From contig MNCI01020848.1 in NCBI GenBank assembly GCA_015680685.1, positions 32,935 to 96,934 on the forward strand: a stretch of DNA of 64,000 nucleotides. Direction: 5' to 3'. A program made the translations under genes and the position numbers. The notes beneath the pieces were generated by a model. That model was not told where the DNA came from, searched no databases, and saw only the letters and a list, made by a program, of their open reading frames with translations. Origin of the DNA: Gnetum montanum (Eukaryota; Streptophyta; Gnetopsida; Gnetales; Gnetaceae). Position 1 is the stretch's first letter, and the number at the start of each line of letters is the position of its first letter. Below, in pieces: positions 45,508 to 56,858 of the stretch.

Positions 45508-47350
45508 TGTTGGTACCAACACGGCCATGCTTGGCATGGGGCCTTTGTTTATTTAAAAAAAAAAGAAAGAAGAATAAAAAAATAAAAAAAAATTAATTAG
45601 AAAAAAAAAAGATGGGTTATCCTAACCCTAAAATTGGCTATAAAAAGCCATCAAGGTGATGGAGTTGAGAAGAGGAGAGGAGGAGAAGTCAGGCTAGGAA
45701 GCCCTAGGCCAATGAGGCCAGGGCCGTAAAGCCATGGATTGAACCTTCTTTTTCTCTAGGTGGTTGGCAGTATGTGCGGCAACAGCGGTTGGCGGTTCGT
45801 AGGGCATTGGTGATGTTTGATCACAACTACACATGATTCTTATGGCAACACAACCATGCATCCTGTTGGTGGATCCTCTTTCTATCTTCTTTTATTTCAG
45901 CAAATGGCATGTGGTGGACGGTGGATTTGTGCATGATGTTTATGCAGTTGGCGGTTCACAGGGCATTGGTGATGTTTGATCGCAATTACACATGATTCTT
46001 GCGGCAACACAACCATGCATCTTATCAGTGGATCTTCTCTCTATCTTCTTTTATTTCAACAAATGGCATGTGGTGGACGGTGGATTTGTGCATGATGTTT
46101 ATGCAGTTGGCGGTTCGCAGGGCATTGGTGATGTTTGATCGTAACTACACATGATTCTTGCGGCAACACAACCATGCATCCTGTCGGTGGATCTTCTCTC
46201 TATCTTCTTTTATTTCAGCAAATGGCATGTGGTGGACGGTGGATTTGTGCATGATGTTTATGCAGTTGGCGGTTCGCAGGGCATTGGTGATGTTTGATCG
46301 CAACTACACATGATTCTTGCAGCAACACAACCATGCATCCTGTCGGTGGATCTTCTCTCTATCTTCTTTTATTTCAGCAAATGGCATGTGGTGGACAGTG
46401 GATTTGTGTATGATGTTTATGTAGTTTGCAGTTCGCAGGGCATTGGTGATGTTTGATCGCAACTACACATGATTTTTGCGGCAACACAACCATGCATCCT
46501 GTCGGTGGATCTTCTCTCTATCTTCTTTTATTTCAGTACATGACATGTGGTGGACGGTGGATTTGTGTATGATGTTTATGTAGTTGGCGGTCTGTAGGGC
46601 ATTGGTGATATTTGATCGTAACTACACATGATTCTTGCGGCAACACAACCATGCATCTTGTCGGTGGATCTTCTCTCTATCTTCTTTTATTTCAGTACAT
46701 GACATGTGGTGGACGGTGGATTTGTGCATGATGTTTATGTAGTTGGCGGTCTGTAGGGCATTGGTGATATTTGATCGTAACTACACATGATTCTTGCGGC
46801 AACACAACCATGCATCCTGTCGGTGGATCTTCTCTCTATCTTCTTTTATTTCAGCAAATGGCATGTGGTGGACGGTGGATTTGTGCATGATGTTTATGCA
46901 GTTGGCGGTTCGCAGGGCATTGGTGATGTTTGATCGCAACTACACATGATTCTTGCGGCAACACAACCATGCATCCTGTCGGTGGATCTTCTCTCTATCT
47001 TCTTTTATTTCAGCAAATGGCATGTGGTGGACGGTGGATTTGTGCATGATGTTTATGCAGTTGGCGGTCCGCAGGGCATTGGTGATGTTTGATCGCAACT
47101 ACACATGATTCTTGTGGCAACACAACTATGCATCCTGTCGGTGGTTCCTGTTTCTCTCTCCTTTAGTTTTTTTCATGTTTTATCTCTCTCTATGTTTTCT
47201 ATCTCTCTATCTTTCTATCACTTGGTCACATGGCTCTTTTCAGCTGAGACTATTCTCAGGCTTCCGTACCCATACAGGAGGTGCCTTAGGCTATAGTCTC
47301 CTTAAATGAGTTTTTCGGATGTTGGCATGACCAAAATTTATGTATCAACA
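45508..47350 (+). repeat. Long solo LTR (1843 bp) with internal tandem array
   Basis: Ends TGTTGGTACC...TATCAACA, 5-bp TSD cataa (45503-45507, 47351-47355), gene sequence on both sides. TATA-like ggctataaaaagcc at about 45635-45648 shows plus-strand sense; the tandem array is downstream of it, hence in the transcribed part. The last 110 bases share the conserved U5 block seen in reverse at 40622 and 48801. Confidence 0.82.
45787..47145 (+). repeat. 159-bp tandem repeat, about 8.5 copies
   Basis: The landmark caaatggcatgtggtgg recurs at 45901, 46060, 46219, 46378, 46537, 46696, 46855 and 47014, exactly 159 bases apart each time. Two adjacent units (46537, 46696) share the variant tacatgacatg and gtctgtaggg. 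Each unit contains ttcttttatttcag, a splice-acceptor-like string. No indels between units points to recent expansion. Confidence 0.93.
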
Positions 47351-47849
47351 CATAACTTTATCAACAATCGAAGGTTCAGGTCCCTTGTGTGGTTGTGGGG
47401 TAAACTCATGTGAACTGTGAGGCAGTGCTATTGGATTTTTAACCTCAACGTTAGTGTTGATGGGTGTTTGCATATTTATGTATACATAATGACTCATTAT
47501 TTCTCCAGGGGCTGCAATGCCATCACTATCTAAAGCTTGAATACGACCGTCACCCTTTCCACTTGACGGTACCATAATTCTATCTTGAGTTCTAGTTCCG
47601 TACTTCTTGAGTACTGCAGAATACTTCTTCATGACAATACAACGTCAAAAACCATGATCAAAAACCATGATCAAGAGAGGCTTTGTTCATAACAATGGCA
47701 TCCTCAATATCATAGCCACTATAACTCATTACTGCTACTGTTGCATTCTACCCTACCCCAATCATCTTTGCTTATGATGTTACCTATGTCACTCTGGCTT
47801 TTGGTTTGTACAAATTTAGGTAGTGATTTTTAAATGTTCTATAAGGAAA

Positions 47850-48600
47850 CTACAATACGTGCCTCCTGTGGATTGTTGCTTGTCTGCCTGTGAAATCAGG
47901 TGTTGCTTGCCAGATCGTGTTCTTTCTCAACTGCGGATTTGATTCTTTGAAGAACATTGGCGATCTCAACAACTCAATTTCGAGAAGTGATGGATTGTTG
48001 TCTGGAAACGTGGCTTGGAGGCCTGCAATGTCAAACCACTGTATCTCGATCTTGCTTTTCAGACCGCCTTGTAGAAACTCCCAAACCAGCTTTCTCTTTA
48101 CGAAATAGCATTTCACTACCAGATCGCATTCGTACCGTGAAGCATACTCCAAGTCGCCGATCCTTAGAAGCACAACAGAGAAATTAGTAGCTTTCTTCTT
48201 ACCCTGAGAGGAACTCGGAATATCGGCATGTCCTGATGTAGAGGCAAAAGTAAGTTGTTTTCTATTCTGTGGAGGATGACTGATCTGCACCAGGTCCAGC
48301 AGAAAAGGCATCTTTCAGAGCTTCAGTCCCAGCGGTCCTTCTTCAGTAGCCAAAGCTTTCAATTCCAATTCCAGCACAAGCTACTCGTCCCTTGCCATTC
48401 CAGGCTTAAGATATGCAAATGATCCGTTTATGTACGCGCCTTTGTAACCTTTTGCAGGAAGAGCATAATCGTCCATGAAACTGAACCCTTGGAACTCCCT
48501 CCTCTTCATCTCAAACAGTGTCATCTTCTGCAGATTGTGACTGCAATCACAGACAAAGCTAGTTCCTCGCCTCTCTTCCCTCAAAAGATAGCGTAACGCA
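47850..48600 (-). pseudogene. ASG1-like (altered seed germination 1 family) gene fragment
   Basis: One minus-strand reading frame with two internal stops gives MTLFEMKRREFQGFSFMDDY, YKGAYINGSFAYLKPG, EEGPLGLKL, LLRIGDLEYASRYECDLVVK, FLQGGLKSKIEIQWFDIAGL, and KNTIWQATPDFTGRQATIHR. The block from IGDLEY to WQATPDFTGRQA is the conserved core of plant proteins annotated as ASG1 or TRF-like, whose molecular function is not settled. It ends early at a stop at 47850, so the C-terminal core is missing. It lies about 75 bases upstream of the NRPC2-like copy in the same orientation. Assignment is from memory of the family. Confidence 0.6.
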
Positions 48601-48800
48601 TTCAGTAAAAGAACGATGGAATATATTCATTTCCTTACTTTAAACAGAGGGGGAACTTAATGCCAAATACTTTGCCGGTACATTACTTAAGGGTTTGATG
48701 TGGCAGTTACAACCACTATATATTTAAAAAGTGGAATTCTTTAGAGAAGTGCATTAAAATATTCTCTTTTCTATGTTTAAGAGCTTTGCTCGCTGGAGAT
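48601..48800. other. Spacer
   Basis: No feature seen; ends with gagat, the left TSD of the next LTR. Confidence 0.4.
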
Positions 48801-49173
48801 TGTTGATGCAAAAAAATTAGGCCACAACATCTACAAAACTTGTTTTACGAAATTATTGCTTAGGGTGCCTCATGTATAGGTATGAAACCTGGGAATAGTC
48901 TCAGTTGGAAGGGTAATGTGGTGTTTTAAGCATATAAATGGATAACGTGGATTAATCGACGAGAATCTAAACAAGACAACAGTTAAAGTTCATAACTTAA
49001 GCAGGAAATTTAGCAAGGGTAATTTAAATTAAATAACTATTTAATTGTTCAATAAGAAAGCTTAAATATATGACCATTCATCAAATGGGTTCTTAATAAA
49101 TAAAAAAAAGGGAACTTATGCGCTCTAGATACAAAGCGTTGCTGAAAACTTTAATCCTTAACCAGACACAACA
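48801..49173 (-). repeat. Small solo LTR (373 bp, right border ambiguous)
   Basis: TGTTGATGCA...ACACAACA with TSD gagat at 48796-48800 and 49174-49178. The string cagacacaacagagataag recurs at 49239, so the LTR could end at 49249 instead. Its first 110 bases match the C LTR end and the long solo LTR. Confidence 0.65.
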
Positions 49174-49178
49174 GAGAT

Positions 49179-49939
49179 AAGTACTCAGAGCTACAGAAAC
49201 GACAAATGAAAAAGTCACAGAAACAACAAATGAAAAAACAGACACAACAGAGATAAGTACTCTCGGCTACAAAAACGACAGGTGGGAAAAAAAGTTGTAA
49301 CAGGAAACTTAGCTGAATATGAGCACAGGATCTAATTAGGAAAATAGAGGGCGTCTTAGTTCAAGCATGTCCGCGTTTGCTCCTTGAGAGCACACCTCTC
49401 TTGACAATTCAGCACCCCCTGGCACGCTGATCTGTTCTCCGCTTTCCTCTGGGCTCCTTTTTTAGATGTTCTGACCAAAACAAGTTCGCTGATTCCACCA
49501 CCCCAATTCCAAAAAAGAAGGCCTCCTTCTTCCTTGAAACCCAGAAGCCCCTGGCTATTGCACCTCTCGTGTCCCTTCTGTCACATCAACGACTGGCCAT
49601 TGCGCTTCCTTTCCAAAGCCTGCACCCAAATCCTTGGTGAAAGCAGACCGCCACCGAAGAAGACAAAGAATGCAGAGCGTTTTATTAATGCGTACTGTTC
49701 AAAACAAGGTACCTTACTGATTAAACAAATAAGTCTGAGGATAATAATAATAATAAAACAAAACAAGCGATATGACAAATCATAACTAACACGGACCCTA
49801 CACCCTGCAAACTAAGCATATCCGCCAATATGATGCAGCATAGGATCACCCAGTAGTGCTTGGATAATCCATCGTGCAAGGCATGAGAAAGAGGTGGATC
49901 CGTGCCACCAAATGATCATTTGCCGCGGCACTGCAACAG
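49179..49939. other. Unassigned, more GC-rich stretch
   Basis: Short open frames on both strands (49534-49785 and 49581-49778) overlap antisense, and neither resembles a family I know. Contains a 24-base duplicated block (49163, 49239) and a short ATA run (49740-49756). Confidence 0.35.
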
Positions 49940-51420
49940 GTCAAAACTACAATAGCAAATCCATCCCTAAATTTGTTAGAGGCTATAATTCTAATCTATA
50001 ACATCATTTGTAAGTCTTCCATGATGCTTGCAGTTTACAAAACATTGAAAGTGGGTGGCAAAAGCTTAAGCTTTTTCCTAGGACACTAATAGACAAAGCC
50101 AAGTTGTGTTATAGATCTTTGAAACCAAATTCAATTCATCGGTGGTTCCCAATGCTAGAACTCTTCAAAAAGAAATACCAAACCTATGGAAGGGTGTCCA
50201 ACCTAAGGAAACAAATCCAAGGATGGAAACAAAAACAACATGAGCCCTTAGATATGGCCCTAGATAGATACTATTCTCTACTGAATAGATGTCCATGCCA
50301 TTGTTTCTTTCAAGAAGAGCAACTTTTTCACATCATAGACGAGCTTTGTAGTCAAACAAGAGAGACCCTTGGGATGCATGCTCAAGGTCAATTATATGAA
50401 CTAGGAACCCATTAGATCCAAAAGCTAATCATGCATGGGGCAAAAGAAGAAGGAGAGCTATGTAAATGAGAGAATGTTGAGAAATATCACTAGGACCCAA
50501 CTCTTTAAAAGAAGAGGGTCCATATCTATGATAAGGAAAAAGAGGTAGCTCTCGATGAGCTGATTTTACAATAAACCTTGCCAATACAAAATTTTATTGA
50601 TGAGCTTGAAGCAAAGTTAGATAAGATGTTAGAATGGATAAATGAGAAAGTTACAACTTTTGTAAAAATCGCAGAGGGGAGAGTAATGTAAAACAAATCA
50701 AGTGATTACAACAAAAGGAAGAAAAGGGACCAAGAGACAAGTAAGAACATTGATCGACAGAAAGGGGAAATGGCTGTAGAAGAAGAGGCTATAAACTCAA
50801 CCATTGAAGAAGATGGTGGATGTGACATCTACATATATGACCATTTGGAGGGCTATTGCTCAGTCATGTTACATCTACATGAGTATTGGGTTTTTTCATT
50901 AAATCCCAAGTTTATACAAAAGCAAATGCCTAGGAAATTATCTTTCTCACCACGTAATTATAGATAATCCTACAACCAACTGTACCCTCTTAGTGGGACT
51001 TCTTACCAGCCTCAACACTAGCATTTAACACATTGGCAAAATCCATAGTCATGGGGGAGGCCATCATCAAACCAACACTACCCTTATTGTCAACCAAACA
51101 TGTACAATTATTATGTTCAACAACCTATTTCCCCAATTGGTTCTACTTTTTCTACCTCAAATCACTACTACCACTCTCCTAAATATCATCTTGTAACATC
51201 TTCCATAATATTACCACCTCACACCTCTTATCCTTCATCATATACTCAATATTCTCATACTTCTCTCCACCATATGTCACCACCAGCAACACAAGAGGGT
51301 TCAACACCATGACATCAATGAGAGAATGCCACTTGTGCTACAAACATACACAGAAATGATAATGCAAGAGATCTCCACCACAATCTTGGAAACATTCTTT
51401 CTTTAGGACGGTTCCCACAC
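49940..51420 (+). pseudogene. gag of element F, 5'-truncated
   Basis: Starts in the capsid region (SIPKFVRGYNSNL), then QNIESGWQKLKLFPRTLIDK, RWFPMLELFKKKYQTYGRVS, QIQGWKQKQHEPLD and LLNRCPCHCF in a 103-codon open frame (50104-50415). A zinc-knuckle-like DIYIYDHLEGYC (about 50824-50860) has lost its Cys pair. A His/Ser/Thr-rich tail (51100-51312) contains the purine motif AGTCATGGGGGAGG at 51047-51060. Stops are moderate in number. Confidence 0.72.
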
Positions 51421-51699
51421 ATAATCACAACACTTGTGGACCTACTAACTCATCCAAACTAGCACAATGCCAATCAAGTGTAACACCCTTCCTTTCATAA
51501 CCAATGTCCTCCAATCGTATGCAAAGGACAACATCTGTCATTACTCCAACACTTGATAGAAATGATGAACCTAGCACTATGGAGAGACAAAAAAGATCCA
51601 TGCATAACTAATATGATAAAGGGTGTAGTTGTGGGCTGGAAGTTTGAAATATTAATAGAACCCCTATACTAATCCACCATAAATTTTAGGAGTAAGTGT

Positions 51700-52170
51700 G
51701 TGAGCAAAAGCCAATATGCGTAGTAGCCACTAAACCAAAAGACAACTGGTGGCTTGAAAATGAGAATATAAAATTATTTTAAAGATGCATGGAGGTAATT
51801 GATTCACTTATTAGTTCTAGACTTAAGAAAATGGACCAAATGGAGGACTTAGATGCATATATCTTACACTCTGATTATACATTGGAAAAGGATATTAAAT
51901 ATGGAGACTTGGGAATTAAAATAGAAAATGAAGAAGAAGAAGAAGCAAGCACATCTAATCCCCCAAAATGGAATCTAGATGAAGATACATCTACGAATGA
52001 TTCAAATGAGACTATCACTAATGTTAGATGTCCTACTGCACAATTAATTAAATTAGTAACAGTGATAGATGGGAAACCGGTGGTGTATAACTAGGGGATT
52101 GTGTGGTCCATCTCCTAAATGTGCAGCCATAGGATTAGTCATGGAAAAGATGCTCCATCCTAGTTTAATA
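51700..52170 (+). pseudogene. Linker fused to pol terminus, element F
   Basis: After gag the protease core is absent. VVATKPKDNWWLENENIKLF corresponds to the protease-RT linker of G (59910-59990). The 101-codon open stretch 51789-52094 is acidic (EEEEEASTS). Then comes RISHGKDAPS (52134-52160), the counterpart of the SHGGD pol terminus. So the deletion is larger than in A- and B but ends at the same place. Confidence 0.6.
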
Positions 52171-54265
52171 AATAATAAGTATTTTTTACCTCTTTTGTTT
52201 TATAATTTTTTATCATTTTCCTATTTCTTCAAAAACTTTTTGATTCTTCATATGTTTTCCATTTCTTAATTTTTTTTATTTTTTAAAATATTTTTCTCTT
52301 TTGTTGATTCATTGTCTTTATGTTTTATGAATGTATTTCATGTTTTTGTTAATAATATTGCCAAGTCATGATGTAGAAGTCAATGCTATGTGTTGGATTT
52401 TTGTTATATGTTATCAAGATGATTGGGTAAGTAATTGTGTAAAGTAGTGAGACCATTTCATCCATCCCTTTAGTTCTTTGAATAAAAGGTCTTTTTCATG
52501 GAAATAATTTGGTTTTTCTTTTATAAAACTAAAATTCATCAATGATCATTGTACCTTCAATAAAGAGAGAATGACTAAGTGGGAATGGTATGGGTGTGAC
52601 CTTAAGGGGATTTGTTAGGTTTTCTTCTTGTCTTCCTTCATGTGGTTTAAGACTCCTCTTGAAATGTATAATCACTCTTCCATGTTAACCACTAATAGGA
52701 AGCTGAATAAAGTCATTGCATGATGTGGTTTGCATAAAAAAAACCAAAAAAAAATAAAAAAAATAAATAAATAAAAAAAGAACAAAAAAGGAAAAAAAAC
52801 AAAACAAAGAGAGAGAGAGAGAGAGAGAGGAAAAAAAACAATAATGGGAATTCAAAGCACATTCCTTAGATACAATAATGGGCTACAAGCAATGGTCATG
52901 GGGTTGAAAAGACATGTTACCCATGCTTGAAGACACCCCTCTAACTAAGGCCCTTCCTTCCTTTTTCTCTTTTCTTTTCTTTTTGGAGTGATGATTGTTC
53001 TTTGAGGTGGTTATGGACTCATGATGGTCAATAGGAAGGAACACATTAATGTGAGGTCACCATTCATGATATGGGCTTGGATTAAACTTGGATGGATAGG
53101 TATGATGATCATTTTAATCACATTTATCATAAGAACCTATTTTGAACATGGTTAAGTATCTTACATCCTAATCTTTACAATCCCTTCTCATTCCATTATT
53201 CACCTCATTACTACATGTGATTATGAGCCTTTTGGTCTTATGTAGTATAATGCAACATCCCAACCATGATAGTTGTGTGTTGTTTGGAATAAATACATGA
53301 TCTACATTTAACTTCTTGGGTAACCATGAACATCTATATAAGTGGTTATGCAAAGGCATTATGATAGGATCCTACTTCAGGGAGTACCCACTTGCATAAC
53401 TTTTTTTAATAATGGCTTTGAACTAACCTTCACATCTTTTAGAACATTAGTGATGGCTTCTCAAAATTTATGCATAATTTTGAGATTACTTCTCATCTAT
53501 TTCATTAATTTTTCCTATTTTTCTATTTTCATATCCACTAATATTTCTTGGGCATCTTTTAAATCAAACCTTTTATTTCAACTATTCAAATTTTTTTTTT
53601 GTTCGTATGAAGTTACACTTATTAGTCATGGGGGCTAGGGATGTCTACTTTGAAATTTTTCTAACATCCCATTTTTGAACATTATGGTAACTAATAGTAA
53701 TTAATCAAAATAATGTGAACAACTTGATGATTTTAGTTACCTCATAGCCTTAGGATAGTATGCGATCATTACCTTATGCTTAAACAAAAACTAAGGGGTC
53801 TAAAAAGGGTTAATTATTTAGGAAAATTTACCAAACTAATGTTGATAGTTTGATGACTATAGGTGATGCTAAAAGAAACACCTAAGGAAGAAGGTCTTTT
53901 ACCAAGCACAAAAATGAAGCCAAGAGGGGGACAATGAAGGATATGCTTATGGAAAAATCATAGCAAATACAAGATTGCAACTTAAGCACCACATGTTTGC
54001 TAGATCCATGGAATGATAAGAAGAAATTACTATCCATCCTTCAAGAATGTTTCACATAACTAGAGAAACATCAACATAACAATCAAGGTTGGAAGTTTGC
54101 CACTGCTATTGTCAACAAGAAGAATCATTTTCAATGCCTATCTAGTCTTTTTTTCACTCTATCATTTTCTATACATCCACTAGAATAAAATTCTATAATG
54201 CAACACTTAGCTTTGTTATGTTAGTTTGTTATGTCAAGTGTGAGTCAATAATCCCATGATGAGTT
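52171..54265 (+). other. 3' non-coding region of F
   Basis: T-rich run (52180-52330), A-rich run (52735-52800) and a GA run (52807-52829). The segment at 53160-53400 matches 120-370 of element E. Purine motif AGTCATGGGGGC at 53624-53635. gactatag (53858-53865) precedes gtgatgctaaaa where ORF3 would start; no ORF3 of useful length. Confidence 0.6.
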
Positions 54266-54285
54266 TTCATTTAGTGATGGGGGTA
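54266..54285 (+). promoter_or_regulatory. Polypurine tract of F
   Basis: ttcatttagtgatgggggta abuts TGATGAAG. Confidence 0.75.
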
Positions 54286-55240
54286 TGATGAAGCATGAAA
54301 CTATCATGTTGATGGACCTCCATTGATGTGGCCTTGTTGATGAGTCTTCATCAATGTGGCCTCGTTAATGGTTCCTTATCAATGTGGCCTCATCAACATG
54401 GTGTTCCCTATCTATGGGGCCACATCAATGTAGCATTTACTACGTTTATGAGGTCCCATCGATGTAGCTCCACAATAAAGTTTATAAATATGTGTGCTCC
54501 CACCGTGTATTGGCATTCTTTGGTTAATAGAGTAGCCAAACTCTTGTTGTTTTATTTTGTAGTCTTAGAGAACAATTAGGAAGTACTTGTAGTGTGGATT
54601 TGAGTTAATTGTATGGAATCTTATTTGAGTGGCAATGTACCTAGACACATTCCATAAATGACCATAAGATCAAGATTGATTCTTATTCATTATAGCACTT
54701 TGACTTAGATTAAATTTACTTTCCATGCAATTTATGTTTCATGTACTTAGTTAATATTTATGTTTCCATGCATATTAATGAATTGGCAAAATGAACATGA
54801 CCAGTTTCAAGCATAAACATGTATTTTCTTGGTAATCACAACAGCATTATTCTTTGGTTCACTTGATAGCATAATGCTTAGTAATCTCAGTAGTGGATAC
54901 ATGGGTTCAAGATGTGTACAACAAGTTGAGAATGGACACTCATCATCCATAGGCCACTTTAGACTTTACTTTCCATTGTTAATTAGTTTAAATAAATAAT
55001 TTCTTTATTATCATTAGAAGTAGAATAAGGCCAAAATAACATCAAGAATCATATGCCTCACTTTGGACTAAACCATATGTGACAAAGTTACTAATAGTCT
55101 AAGTGGGAAGATAGTGAACTACGATCAAGGCATAACCATCTAGATACCACAACTAGTCCCATCCATGGAATTCAAATGAATCATGAATGAATACTTGTGA
55201 TTCGTATGGTTGGGCATTGGAGGCACCTCGCTACTCATTA
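54286..55240 (+). repeat. 3' LTR of element F (955 bp)
   Basis: TGATGAAG to CTCATTA (decayed CTCATCA). The U3 start (54310-54475) has six to eight (c/a)atyratgtggcc-type units in place of GATATC. cttggtaatcac/ttagtaatctcagtag units near 54830-54895. Confidence 0.8.
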
Positions 55241-56017
55241 ACAAGAATTACTAGATTCTTTGAAACCAGCTTAGTCTACATTGAAATCTATGACTTCTAC
55301 CTATTAGAACTTACATTTAAGATCTAAGGATTAATGTAGATTCTTATAACCACCCAAATCCATCTACTATCAAATTTTGTAGAAGGATAGCGTAGACACT
55401 TCTAGGACTCCAATATAATCCTTGGTAAACCAAAAATTTTACATTCAATTCTTCAAAACTAATGTATCTCCTTTAGGAGGAAATATTCCCAACTTGATTT
55501 CATTAATCAAAACCATATTCCACCACCTACTCCAACATAATTGGCTAGGTAATACAATGGTCTACTACACATCCTCTAGCATAGATCCTATTAGTAAAGC
55601 TAGTGTAGATGATGTCACCAAGTTAAAAACTATCACATCATTTTTCTAAGTGCAATATATACGATTCCCATTGCAACTTGCAATGTACCTACAATTGTAG
55701 TTTCAACTATTTTTCTAGCCATAGCTAGTTACACCTTTGGGTAATTCAACTTACTGGAATTTTCATTTAATTAATTAAGAATTAAATTAAATACCCCCAA
55801 CTTTTCCCTTTTACCAAACTACCTAGCGTAGTTTTGGTGGACCAACTACATTTTCTCATTCCCACAAACCCCAACATTGCTTTTCCAAAATAACCAATGT
55901 ATCTTTTGAAAAATAACATTTTTTTGTTGTACAATAGAACCCAACATACTTTCCATAAAAGGAAAATACACTAATAACCTTAAAAGAGTAAACCAAAAAC
56001 TTACTATTTTTATCACC
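55241..56017. other. Spacer between F and G, no gene recognised
   Basis: Open frames at 55422-55649 (plus) and 55846-56038 (minus) have no family resemblance. Might be host sequence or an unrelated decayed repeat. Confidence 0.35.
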
Positions 56018-56690
56018 TGATGAAGTGTCAAAAGTCAATGCGTCGACACAGGCCCATTGATGTAGCCACCCTATGTCGATGTGGCCCCGTTTACGTAGCC
56101 CCCTTTCTCGGATCTATAAATATGAGGGCCTTCCACCTCATTTAGACATCTTTTTGAGTAGTTATAGCGAAGCTCTTGTAGTTTTCTCCCGCAAGAGATA
56201 GAATATTTACCAAGTGCCCGCAATAGGTGTATGGAAAGCGATCGGATCTTTATTCGAGCGTTGATGTATCTGAGCCCATTGGCATGACGACAATAAAGAC
56301 GAACTGTTCATGCAATCCTTGTAGCATTTGGACTTAGTTGTTTCATGCATTTAATAGTTTAAAATGTTTATGCTTTATTAATCATTCGTTTATGCTTTAT
56401 TAGTTACTTGTTGATTATTAATGTTTTTATTATTATAATTTCAATCNTTCAATTAATCGCCAAAAAAGATAATTAAAAAGATATAAAAATCATTAGCCTT
56501 AATCTCACTTAACCAACGTAATAGAACTTCACAAGTGAGATTAGGATGACAACGACCGTTCCAACCCAAGGTTTCACGGGTTAGAAGTCTAGTGTATGTT
56601 AATTGCTTATAGTCTGTGGATTTTGACCAAGTCACACATGAATGCTCGTGATTCGTATGGTTGGGTATAGGGATACCTAGCCGCTCATCA
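56018..56690 (+). repeat. 5' LTR of element G (673 bp)
   Basis: TGATGAAG to CTCATCA. ttgatgtag-ccacc and tcgatgtggcc units at 56055-56090, TATA-like tctataaatatgagg at about 56113, polyadenylation-like gacaataaagac at about 56288. One ambiguous base at 56446. Confidence 0.85.
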
Positions 56691-56691
56691 T

Positions 56692-56709
56692 TGGTGCTGT
56701 TTCCAGGGA
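56692..56709 (+). promoter_or_regulatory. Primer-binding site of G
   Basis: TGGTGCTGTTTCCAGGGA, differing from the tRNA-Asp complement at a few positions, mostly C-to-T at former CpGs. Confidence 0.75.
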
Positions 56710-56858
56710 CTGTTAGTCTTACATGCGTCATTTGACTTTAGTGAAATTATCATTTAAGTCGTTGGATCAGACCCAGGATAGAAACATTTTTTCATGCTAG
56801 GCGAATTTAAGTTAATTAATTAAGGTACATCGGTTATATGGACCATCTGATGTCCAAT

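Larger units (their letters stand above)
43663..47775 (-). pseudogene. NRPC2: RNA polymerase III second-largest subunit (NRPC2/RPC2-like), intronless retro-pseudogene fragment
   Basis: Minus-strand segments 47775-47351, 45507-45430 and 44419-43663 join into the last third of an RPC2-type beta-like subunit. They read [95 protein letters not shown], then [25 protein letters not shown] and IPYACK-type residues to a TGA at 43663. Removing the two LTRs restores continuity with no intron between. Lesions are stops near 47755, 47670, 44385, 44355 and 43955, a 13-bp tandem duplication (about 47654-47680), an 11-bp duplication at 45430-45446 and a frameshift near 44170. RPC2 forms the Pol III active centre with RPC1 in the nucleus; this copy is dead. 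Confidence 0.85.
49940..55240 (+). mobile_element. Element F: 5'-truncated non-autonomous gypsy element
   Basis: Begins abruptly inside gag (near the DMNNIP block), with no 5' LTR, primer site or gag start. Continues with gag, part of the protease-RT linker, pol terminus, 3' non-coding region, polypurine tract and 3' LTR. RT, RNase H, integrase and the protease core are missing. Confidence 0.75.

Noticed and set aside
45787-47145. CRISPR-like regular repeat
   Set aside because: Units are contiguous 159-bp copies without unique spacers, in a plant LTR.
47957-48187. Plus-strand open frames at 47890-48187
   Set aside because: Antisense to the ASG1-like fragment, which shows a conserved core on the minus strand.
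48381-48584. Separate small gene on the minus strand
   Set aside because: It is in one frame with 47850-48311 apart from two stop codons and matches the N-terminal part of the same ASG1-like protein.
55422-55649. Possible small host gene between F and G
   Set aside because: No recognisable motif, codon pattern or conserved neighbour; left as unassigned spacer.
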